20,705 nt of DNA from Klebsiella pneumoniae (GTDB lineage: Bacteria; Pseudomonadota; Gammaproteobacteria; Pseudomonadales; Azotimanducaceae). The stretch spans positions 1 to 20,705 of the forward strand of contig CAMDVY010000007.1 in the NCBI GenBank assembly GCA_945878745.1, in the 5' to 3' direction. A program made the translations under genes and the position numbers. Positions 8,076 through 15,220 of the stretch are shown here, one piece after another. The number at the start of each line of letters is the position of its first letter. The first letter of the stretch is position 1. The notes below the pieces were generated by a model, which was not told the origin of the DNA, searched no databases, and saw nothing but the letters and a program-made list of their open reading frames with translations.

Positions 8076-8097
8076 GTGGGCTGACATGTCAGCCCAC
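8076..8097. repeat. Perfect 22-bp palindrome between gspD and plsB
   Basis: GTGGGCTGACA is followed at once by its own reverse complement. As RNA this makes a 9-bp stem with a CATG loop. It is 40 nt after the gspD stop and 33 nt before the plsB TTG on the minus strand. No T-run follows in either direction, so a rho-independent terminator is not supported. A dimeric-regulator operator for plsB, or an mRNA 3'-end/processing hairpin for the gsp transcript, are the main options. Confidence 0.6.
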
Positions 8098-8137
8098 CAG
8101 AGAACGGCGAACCAGGCAGCGGACAACGAAGCAGGCA

Positions 8138-10060
8138 TCACTGGGTGGACTGATCGGGCAGCTTGCCTTCAAACAATCGGTCGATCTCGGCTTGTGGCGT
8201 GCTGTTGATTTCCACCTCATAGATGTCGTTGTATTTCTTGTCGGTGGCGGCTTGCGTTCCTTCAGCCGAGACGATCACGACCGGCCGCAGGAATACCAGC
8301 AGGTTGGTCTTGGTTCGCTTGACGTCCTTCGAACGGAACAGTACGCCTAACCCGGGAATGTCACCCAGCAGTGGAACCTTTTTGCGTGAATCGGTGTTGT
8401 TGTCCTGGATCAGGCCGCCAAGCACGACGGTCTGGTTGCTGTTGGCAAGGACCGTGGTCTGGATCTCCCGCTTGGACGTGACAACGTCTGCAAATGCGCT
8501 ATCACCGACCGGTGAATCAACGACGTTGGTTATTTCCTGGGCGATCTCCAGTCGGATGGACGTGTTGTCGTAGACGTGCGGAGTGATGGTCAGCTGCAGT
8601 CCAACGTCTTCTCGAGTCACGGTGGTAAACGGGTTGTTGGCGCCGTCGCCCTGGGTTGTGAAACTGCCGGTTCGGAACGGCACTTCGTTACCCACGACGA
8701 TCTTCGCTTCCTGGTTGTCCAGTGTCATGAGAGATGGCGTGGACAGCAGGTTGGCATCCGAGTTGGTGGCCAGAGCGCTGACTACCGCGCCAAAAGAAAT
8801 CGCGTTGCCGTCGATCTTGGCTACTGCAAAGGTTGGTGACGTTGCGGCTGCTACACCACGCAGGATGTTGATGTCACCGGATTCGATGGCATTGGTTGCA
8901 TCGGCGGGAATAATGGCCCCAAGCAGCTGGCGCAGTGCGCCATCCAGGGCCGTGCTGACGAAAGGTACGGATTCGCCGGTTGCATCGGCTGCGCCGATTT
9001 CCACGCCCAGCTTCTTGTTGTCGGTGATGTTGAATTCGACGATGGCGGCTTCGATCAATACTTGAGAGCGTCGGACGTCCAGTTTACTGATGATATCCAG
9101 AATCTCGTTCATGGTGCCTGGCTCGGCGCGGATGACGATGGCGTTCAAACTTTCATCGGCGTGAATCGAGGGTTGTTGGGAACCTTCCTCTCCCTTGGCA
9201 CCTTCAGTGGTGACGATGCCCTTGACGATTTCGGCGACATTTTTGGAGTCCGCGTGTTTCAACCGAATAACCTGGATGGACCCGGCAGTGGTGGCGGGGC
9301 GATCCAGTTGATCAACCAGTTTCAGCACTTCAGCGATTGGCCTGGCCTTGCCACGGAGAATCATGGAATTGTTGCGTTCGTTGGCGATGATCTGAACACG
9401 GGTCGGACCCTTTGCATTGCGACCGATCTGTTCGGGCGCCAGTTTTTCCAGGGTTGCAACCACGCTTCCAACCCAGGCGTCCTTCAGGTTCAGCACCTGC
9501 ACGATGTCGTCGTTGGAGACGTCGATCTGCTGGATCATCCTGGTGAGACGTTCGATGTTGTCGACGTGGTCGGTGATGATGACGACGTTCGGCTCATCGA
9601 TAGGTGCGATATGCCCGTACTGCGGTACCAGCGGCCGGAGGATCTTGACGAGTTCCGAGGAGGCGACGTTCTGCGCCGGGATCACCTTGGTAATCAACTC
9701 ACCCGCCGAAATCACGCCCTTCATCGAGTCCCCGCCAGGCGACTGTTTTCCGAGCGCCGTCTGCTGAATTCGAATCACGTCCCCGGATGGGGAGGCGGTA
9801 AAGCCATGTGAGCGCAGCACTTGAAGAAACAACTCATAGACAGCATCAGCGTGCATGGGTGTGCTGGAGATGATCGTGACATTGCCTTTCAGGCGAGGAT
9901 CGAGGACGAAGGTTTTGCCGGTGATCTCGGCGACCTGTTCAACAAACTCGTTGATGTCGGCGTTCTTGACGTTCAGTCGCCATTCTTGCGCAACGGCCAC
10001 GCCGGACGACAGCACGCCGAGCAGCAAGGTAACGGAGAGCCACGTGTTCCGGATATTCAT
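8138..10060 (-). CDS. gspD: Type II secretion system secretin GspD
   Basis: GspD is the outer-membrane pore of the type II secretion system. The 640-aa protein starts with a signal peptide (hydrophobic 8-22, likely cleavage after AVA24). The periplasmic N0 domain follows (about 27-95: EWRLNVKNADINEFVEQVAE), then N1, N2 and N3 (about 115-345, each with the repeated IPxQNxxxxxLxxxL style and LDxRRxQVLIEAAI at the end). The C-terminal secretin domain ends with KVPLLGDIPGLGVLFR and LLVFLRPVVI. The tail after it is short, without an obvious pilotin-binding S-domain. The ATG overlaps the gspC TAA (TAATG), indicating translational coupling. No other gsp pore or ATPase genes lie in the window. Confidence 0.96.
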   Translation of the reverse strand: MNIRNTWLSVTLLLGVLSSGVAVAQEWRLNVKNADINEFVEQVAEITGKTFVLDPRLKGNVTIISSTPMHADAVYELFLQVLRSHGFTASPSGDVIRIQQTALGKQSPGGDSMKGVISAGELITKVIPAQNVASSELVKILRPLVPQYGHIAPIDEPNVVIITDHVDNIERLTRMIQQIDVSNDDIVQVLNLKDAWVGSVVATLEKLAPEQIGRNAKGPTRVQIIANERNNSMILRGKARPIAEVLKLVDQLDRPATTAGSIQVIRLKHADSKNVAEIVKGIVTTEGAKGEEGSQQPSIHADESLNAIVIRAEPGTMNEILDIISKLDVRRSQVLIEAAIVEFNITDNKKLGVEIGAADATGESVPFVSTALDGALRQLLGAIIPADATNAIESGDINILRGVAAATSPTFAVAKIDGNAISFGAVVSALATNSDANLLSTPSLMTLDNQEAKIVVGNEVPFRTGSFTTQGDGANNPFTTVTREDVGLQLTITPHVYDNTSIRLEIAQEITNVVDSPVGDSAFADVVTSKREIQTTVLANSNQTVVLGGLIQDNNTDSRKKVPLLGDIPGLGVLFRSKDVKRTKTNLLVFLRPVVIVSAEGTQAATDKKYNDIYEVEINSTPQAEIDRLFEGKLPDQSTQ

Positions 10061-10992
10061 TATTGATTCAACGAGGTGGTGACAAAAAAGCGACGCGAAC
10101 CGCGCTGCACTTCAATTCTGGCCGAACCCTGGGCCAGGACATTGGCGAGTTCCATGCGGTCACTATCGACGTTCCCGACGGCCTGACCATTCACGGACAC
10201 GATGACGTCCCCCGGCTGGAGACCAGTCTGCCGAAGCTGAGGCGACTGGGCAAGGTTGCCTACCCGGTAGCCTTGCGCCGAATCCGTTGCGACCGCTGCC
10301 ACACCCAGCGCTTCGAGGGTGCCTTGAGGATCGGATTCCAGCCGCGACTGATAGTCCTCGATCTGTTGTGCCGCGGGTACCTCCGGTGCAGGCTCTGGTA
10401 CAGACTCCACCACCTGCTCCGGGATCACGGATTCGTAGGGGTTGTCCATCGAAGCCGGATCCTGCACATACAGGGTGTCCTGATGCCCGAGGTCCAGTGG
10501 TGCAGCGAGGTTGGTGCTGAGATGGGGGAAGGTCAGGCGTTCGCGGCTTCCAGCTCGACTGAGAACGACAAAATTGCCATGTACCTCAACCAGTTGCACG
10601 CCCCCGGGTAGATCAGCGCCGACTCGGTACAAATGACCGGTCTGACCCTTTTCGGCGATGATTGCCTTCGATTCTGCGCCATCTTGCGTGGCAACAAATA
10701 CTGCCTGCAGCTCGATTGGTAATCGCGTCTCGACGGAAGGCGCGGCTGTGCTGGGGGCATCCTGAGCGTCTGCCTGTCCAAACAGGTGACGGTCCATGAC
10801 CGCCTGGATGTTGACTGGGGGCAGGGCGGCAGGGGTGGTGACTGAGTCGGCTACTACCGCAGGATCCGCGTCCGTCCGGCCAATGAAAAAGACCACGGAT
10901 TGAGCAATGGTAAAGGCAATGCCAGCGACCATGAGCCACTTGGCGACAACAGCCAGTTGCGGGCTGATACTGGCGAACGTTCTCCCCGGCAA
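10060..10992 (-). CDS. gspC: Type II secretion system inner-membrane protein GspC
   Basis: GspC links the inner-membrane platform to the secretin. It has a single N-terminal membrane segment (about 13-38, LAVVAKWLMVAGIAFTIAQS). An HR (homology region) domain follows (about 54-165, with NIQAVMDRHLFG and LPIELQAVFVATQDG), then a Pro/Glu-rich linker and a C-terminal PDZ domain (about 235-308, with GLQPGDVIVSVNGQAV). HR is the part known to bind the N0 domain of GspD, and gspD is the next gene, overlapping by one base. The start is taken as TTG 10992: the codon before it is a stop (TAG), and GGGGTG lies a few bases upstream. No in-frame ATG occurs before codon 21, inside the membrane segment. Confidence 0.92.
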   Translation of the reverse strand: MPGRTFASISPQLAVVAKWLMVAGIAFTIAQSVVFFIGRTDADPAVVADSVTTPAALPPVNIQAVMDRHLFGQADAQDAPSTAAPSVETRLPIELQAVFVATQDGAESKAIIAEKGQTGHLYRVGADLPGGVQLVEVHGNFVVLSRAGSRERLTFPHLSTNLAAPLDLGHQDTLYVQDPASMDNPYESVIPEQVVESVPEPAPEVPAAQQIEDYQSRLESDPQGTLEALGVAAVATDSAQGYRVGNLAQSPQLRQTGLQPGDVIVSVNGQAVGNVDSDRMELANVLAQGSARIEVQRGSRRFFVTTSLNQ

Positions 10993-11026
10993 CTACATAC
11001 ACCCCAGATTTGAACGGCCAGTCATT

Positions 11027-11755
11027 CTAGAAGACATCCTCGGTCATCTCCATGACGATAACGTGATCGGGCTCGCTTCCCTGCCACGGAATGCCCAGCA
11101 GTCGAAACAACAGCACGGTCATGCCCACTTGCAACGTGCCATCGGCAAGCAGGCTGCCCTGTAGCAGAGGCGTCTGGCCGTCGGCGGGGGCGATGACGCC
11201 ATTCACGTTCCCTGCAGCGCCTTCCATGCGAGCTTGCAGAGCGGGCAATGTGGCGCTGCCGGGAGCCGCCGCCGAACTCCAGCTGACCGAGCCGCCACCC
11301 CATGCCAGGAGCCCATCCAGAGACTCCATGGTGCCGCGCTTCCAGACCGAATTGACACGATCCACCAGAATGTCGCCACTCAGGGTCACGCCGTAAGGAG
11401 CGAGTGTGTAGTTGATGCTCTGGTTGCCTAGCAATCCACTGCCCGTCAGCGCGAGGCGGCCGATACCCGCGGTGAAGATGCCCTGCAAACTGGTATCCCG
11501 ACCGGTGAAATCAAAGTCATAACCGAGCTCAAGCGCGAGAAGACGGGCTGGTTTCAGCTTCCAGTTCAGTGTGCCAACACCTTCTCCCTGCAGAACGATC
11601 GTTCCCCGACCATGCCAGAGCGAACCGGAGGTGTTGACGATGTCGAGCCCGGGCACCTCATTGGTTACTCGACGCAGCAGGCTGGCCGGCGCCAACCAGA
11701 TGCTGAAGCCACCGATCAGCAGGGCAGCGAAGATGACGTAACGGAGAAATTTCAC
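11027..11755 (-). CDS. gspN: Type II secretion system protein GspN
   Basis: GspN is an accessory inner-membrane protein present in only some type II secretion systems; its exact role is not settled. This copy is 242 aa. It has one N-terminal membrane helix (about 5-21, RYVIFAALLIGGFSIWLAP), then a periplasmic region typical of the family: VTNEVPGLDIVNTSGSLWHGRG, GTLNWKLKPARLLALELGYD, and a late LLFRLLGIPW. The GTG start overlaps the dapE stop (GTGA, 11752-11755), so its translation is probably coupled to dapE. It precedes gspC by 34 nt. Usually gspN is at the distal end of a gsp operon, so leading the gspN-gspC-gspD trio is worth noting. Confidence 0.85.
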   Translation of the reverse strand: MKFLRYVIFAALLIGGFSIWLAPASLLRRVTNEVPGLDIVNTSGSLWHGRGTIVLQGEGVGTLNWKLKPARLLALELGYDFDFTGRDTSLQGIFTAGIGRLALTGSGLLGNQSINYTLAPYGVTLSGDILVDRVNSVWKRGTMESLDGLLAWGGGSVSWSSAAAPGSATLPALQARMEGAAGNVNGVIAPADGQTPLLQGSLLADGTLQVGMTVLLFRLLGIPWQGSEPDHVIVMEMTEDVF

Positions 11756-12942
11756 GGGGTTGGGAGGAGTCGATGCAGGATATTGGTGTAGATCTGCGCC
11801 AGCGGCGCAAGTTCCGACAGCGCGATGCGTTCATCGATCTTGTGGATCGTTGCATTGACCGGACCGAGTTCTACCAGCGCCGTGCCGGTGGGGGCGATGA
11901 AGCGGCCGTCTGATGTTCCACCCGATGTAGACAGAGCAGTTTCGATGCCGTTGACGTCGCGAACGCTGGCACGCACCTGGTCCGTGAAAGTGCCGGGCTC
12001 GGTCAGAAAAGGGTTCCCCGAAAGTGCCCAGGTGGTGGTGGAGTCCAGATTGTGGCGCGCGAAAATGGCTTCAGTGCGTCGCTGGATCTCGGCCGCTGTC
12101 AGGGCATTGGAAAAGCGGAAATTGACCAGCAACGACAGTTCACCCGGTACAACGTTTACCGTACCCGCACCGGCGTGGATGTTGGAGACCTGCATGCTGG
12201 TTGGGGGGTAGTTTGCCGAACCGGTGTCCCACACCTCGGCGCACAGTTCTGCCAGTGCAGGTGCCAGACGATGAATCGGATTGATGACCGATTCAGGATA
12301 GGCGACATGCCCTTGAATACCCTTCACAGTCATCTCCAGATTCAGGGACCCGCGGCGGCCATTGCGGATCACGTCGCCGGTGACCGCCGTCGAGGAAGGT
12401 TCGCCGACCACACAGTAATCGATGTGCAGTGGACGTTTGCCCAGCACCTGCATGACATGACGGGTGCCGTGGATGCTTGGCCCCTCTTCGTCGCTGGTGA
12501 GCAGAAAAGCCAGAGTGCCACTGAATTGTCCGCCGTTAGCCGCGATGAAGTCTTCGGTTGCAACCACCATCGCAGCGATGCTTGCCTTCATGTCGGCGGT
12601 ACCACGACCGTACAGGAAGCCGTCGACGATGGTCGCCGCGAATGGGTCGTGCGTCCAGGCCGTCAGGGGCCCCGTCGGTACAACGTCTGTGTGGCCGGCA
12701 AAGGCGAACACCGGCGCGCCATGGCCCCGGGTTGCCCAGAGATTCGACACACCACCAGCGTCCATGCGCTCGAGTGTGAAACCAATTTTTTCGAGCCGCT
12801 CGCCGATGAGCTCAAGGCAACCCGCATCATCCGGCGTTACCGATGGCTTTTCGATCAATAGACGGGTGAGTTCCAGTACCCTTGGTGTCAATGTCTGCGT
12901 TGGCGCGAGCTTGTCCACGTAAGACTCTTCAGTTGTTGGCAT
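11752..12942 (-). CDS. dapE: Succinyl-diaminopimelate desuccinylase
   Basis: DapE hydrolyses N-succinyl-LL-diaminopimelate to LL-DAP and succinate, in the route to lysine and peptidoglycan meso-DAP. It is an M20-family di-zinc enzyme. The metal ligands and catalytic residues are visible: H84 and D86 in FAGHTDVVP, D117 in YGRGTADMK, E152-E153 in TSDEEGPS, E181 in GEPSS, and H367 in NATIHKIDE. The 396 aa are slightly longer than E. coli DapE (375), because of an extra N-terminal stretch before the conserved LTRLLIEKPSVTPDD. The ATG lies inside the last codons of dapD (14-nt overlap), and the stop overlaps the gspN start, so both junctions look coupled. Confidence 0.97.
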   Translation of the reverse strand: MPTTEESYVDKLAPTQTLTPRVLELTRLLIEKPSVTPDDAGCLELIGERLEKIGFTLERMDAGGVSNLWATRGHGAPVFAFAGHTDVVPTGPLTAWTHDPFAATIVDGFLYGRGTADMKASIAAMVVATEDFIAANGGQFSGTLAFLLTSDEEGPSIHGTRHVMQVLGKRPLHIDYCVVGEPSSTAVTGDVIRNGRRGSLNLEMTVKGIQGHVAYPESVINPIHRLAPALAELCAEVWDTGSANYPPTSMQVSNIHAGAGTVNVVPGELSLLVNFRFSNALTAAEIQRRTEAIFARHNLDSTTTWALSGNPFLTEPGTFTDQVRASVRDVNGIETALSTSGGTSDGRFIAPTGTALVELGPVNATIHKIDERIALSELAPLAQIYTNILHRLLPTP

Positions 12943-13939
12943 GCAGGGCTTCGTTCAGTGCGATGGCTTTGCGATTGGTTCGGCACTGCACCTGCCCGGT
13001 CAATCCATTACGTACGAAGAGCATGTCGGAACCACCTGCGAGTTCTCTAGCCTTGACGGTTTTCACGACGTCACCGTGTTCGTCGATCAGTGTCACAGGT
13101 GTACTGGCTGTAATGTAGAGCCCGGCCTCAATGGTGCAGCGGTCGCCCAGCGGAATGCCGGTACCGGCGTTGGCGCCAACAAGGCAGTTCTTCCCCAGGG
13201 AAACCTTGATGGTGCCGCCACCTGACAAGGTGCCCATCGTGCTGGCGCCACCGCCGAGATCGGTATCAGCGCCGAGAATGACACCTTGGGAGATGCGTCC
13301 TTCGACCATATTCGGTCCCAGCGTGCCCGAGTTGAAATTGACCTGCCCCTCGTGCATGACGGTGGTGCCGTCACCGAGGAATGCACCGAGCCGGACGCGA
13401 CTGGCGTCGGCGATGCGAATCCCTTTTGGTACCACGTAGTTGGACATGCGCGGAAACTTGTCGACGCTGTGGACCTCGACGTGTCGACCACTCAGTCGCG
13501 CTTTGAGCAGCACATCGGTGAGCTCGTCCGCCAGGATCGGGCCGTCGCTGGTCCAGGCCACCGTCGGCAGGTGGGCAAAAATCCCGTTGAGATCCTGGCT
13601 GTTGGGCAGACAAAGGCGATGGGAGAGCAGGTGCAGCTTGAGGTAAGCCTCGGCCGTGCCCGTGATCGGACGGTCTTCTTCCAACAAGACGGAAACCAGC
13701 CTGGCATCGGACTGGGCAAGTGGTGACAGCACGGTCTGCAATCCAGCGGGCAATCCTGGCAACGCAGCAGCCAGCTCGGCGGCCGACGTCGCCTGGGTGC
13801 CTGACTTGAAATGTTTGAGCAGGAACCCGGTCAGTGCCGCGTCCGGCCGAAACACCGGTTGCGGAAAAAAACAGTCGAGCATGACGCCACTGCGACTGTG
13901 GTGGGCGATGCCGATTCCCCATGCATGGCATTGGCTCAT
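12929..13939 (-). CDS. dapD: 2,3,4,5-tetrahydropyridine-2,6-dicarboxylate N-succinyltransferase (Pseudomonas-type DapD)
   Basis: DapD transfers succinate from succinyl-CoA to tetrahydrodipicolinate, opening the succinylase branch of DAP/lysine synthesis. At 336 aa it belongs to the longer Pseudomonas type rather than the ~274-aa enterobacterial type. The middle and C-terminal part is a left-handed beta-helix of hexapeptide repeats (about 170-290), including RVRLGAFLGDGTTVMHEG, DLGGGASTMGTLSGGG and GANAGTGIPLGDRC. The segment EAYLKLHLLSHRL and the ending ALNEALHANN match the Pseudomonas protein. The start ATG fits the family N-terminus (MSQ...). It is 81 nt downstream of dapC and overlaps dapE. 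Confidence 0.97.
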   Translation of the reverse strand: MSQCHAWGIGIAHHSRSGVMLDCFFPQPVFRPDAALTGFLLKHFKSGTQATSAAELAAALPGLPAGLQTVLSPLAQSDARLVSVLLEEDRPITGTAEAYLKLHLLSHRLCLPNSQDLNGIFAHLPTVAWTSDGPILADELTDVLLKARLSGRHVEVHSVDKFPRMSNYVVPKGIRIADASRVRLGAFLGDGTTVMHEGQVNFNSGTLGPNMVEGRISQGVILGADTDLGGGASTMGTLSGGGTIKVSLGKNCLVGANAGTGIPLGDRCTIEAGLYITASTPVTLIDEHGDVVKTVKARELAGGSDMLFVRNGLTGQVQCRTNRKAIALNEALHANN

Positions 13940-14020
13940 GATTTGAAACGTCCGGGTGTTGATTCAAGCGCGTACGCTACCATCCGGAAGCGCAGGCGAC
14001 CAGATCGGCGATCGTTGTGT

Positions 14021-15220
14021 TCAACGACTTGTGATGAATCGTTGCAGGCGCATCGCGGCTTCCCGGCACTCGGCCATCGAGGCGACCCAGGCAATTCGTA
14101 CATGATTGCGGCCGGGATTTTGTCCGTCCTGTCCTGGCCGGCCAAGGTACGAACCAGGCAACACGGTAATGTTCTCGGCAGCAAACAACGACTTCGCGAA
14201 AGTTTCGTCGTCGCCGTGGGTTGGCACCCACCAATAGAAACCGCCCTCTGGATCCTGATTCGGCGCAGCCGATGGGGCGAGCGCGCGTGTCAGCTCGAAT
14301 TTCTCCCGATACGCCTGTCGATTTGCACGAACATGCGCTTCATCCTGCCAGGCGAGCGCACTGGCGGCTTGTACATGTGCCGGCAACGCACAGCCCTCGT
14401 AAGTTCGGAAAAGAAAATAACGATCGAGGATGCTGGCGTCCCCAGCGACAAATCCGGATCGGAGGCCGGGCAGGTTTGATCGTTTGCTCAAGGAGTGGAA
14501 AACCACACAATGGCGATGGCCACGGTTGCCCATCAGGTGACTGGCTTCCAGCAAACCCGCCGGAGGCGAGGCTTCGTGCAGATAGATCTCCGAGTAACAC
14601 TCGTCGGCAGCGATGACGAAGTCGTACCGATGGGCCTGCTCGATCAGCCATTGCAGTCGAGTGGTCGGCAGGACGACTCCGGTCGGGTTCGATGGTGAAC
14701 ACAGAAAAAACAGTTCCGTCCGTTTCCACACCTCGACGGGTATGGACTCGAAATCGGGAAGATAGCCGTTTTGTGGATCGCTTGGCACGTACCACGGCGT
14801 TGCGCCACCGAGCAGCGCCGCCCCTTCGTAGATCTGGTAGAACGGATTTGGCAGGATGGCCAGCTTTCCAGGTGTGCCACTCAAGGTCGCAAGCCCGAAT
14901 GAAAACAGTGCTTCTCGGGTGCCTGCGACTGGCAGTACTTCTGTCTCCGGGTTGATCACCGCTCCGAACCGGTTCATTACCCAGGCGGAGATGCTCAGTC
15001 GCAGTTCAGGTGAACCGCGGGTTGCGGGATACGTTGACAGGTCCTTGCGTAACAGCGGTGTATCGGTCAGCCGCGCCAGGACGAAATCTGGCGGCTCATG
15101 TTTGGGTTCCCCAATGGAGAGCGCGATATGTGCAAGACCTGGAGCCGGCGTCACGCCTTGTTTGAGCGCGTTCAGCCGCTCGAATGGATAGGGCAGGAGA
15201 GAGTCGAGTCTTGGGTTCAT
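14021..15220 (-). CDS. dapC: Succinyldiaminopimelate aminotransferase
   Basis: DapC is a fold-type I PLP aminotransferase that makes N-succinyl-LL-DAP using glutamate, between DapD and DapE. The 399 aa open with NPRLDSLLPYPFERLNAL and continue with SIGEPKHEPP, SYPATRGSPELR, NPFYQIYEGAALLGG, CSPSNPTGVV, AADECYSEIY and the PLP-lysine motif HSLSKRSNLPG (Schiff-base lysine K246). GSYLGR and NHVRIAWVA near the C-terminus follow the family. These features match the DapC of beta/gammaproteobacteria rather than ArgD, and the placement next to dapD and dapE supports that. The ATG overlaps the glnD TGA (ATGA). Confidence 0.95.
   Translation of the reverse strand: MNPRLDSLLPYPFERLNALKQGVTPAPGLAHIALSIGEPKHEPPDFVLARLTDTPLLRKDLSTYPATRGSPELRLSISAWVMNRFGAVINPETEVLPVAGTREALFSFGLATLSGTPGKLAILPNPFYQIYEGAALLGGATPWYVPSDPQNGYLPDFESIPVEVWKRTELFFLCSPSNPTGVVLPTTRLQWLIEQAHRYDFVIAADECYSEIYLHEASPPAGLLEASHLMGNRGHRHCVVFHSLSKRSNLPGLRSGFVAGDASILDRYFLFRTYEGCALPAHVQAASALAWQDEAHVRANRQAYREKFELTRALAPSAAPNQDPEGGFYWWVPTHGDDETFAKSLFAAENITVLPGSYLGRPGQDGQNPGRNHVRIAWVASMAECREAAMRLQRFITSR

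Noticed and set aside
9062..9811. 249-codon plus-strand frame opposite gspD, rich in Asp and Gly.
   Set aside because: It is the shadow of the GspD N1-N3 domains; the Asp/Gly/Val bias follows from antisense reading.
12052..12861. 269-codon plus-strand open frame opposite dapE.
   Set aside because: DapE is complete with all metal ligands on the other strand; the antisense product is unrecognisable.
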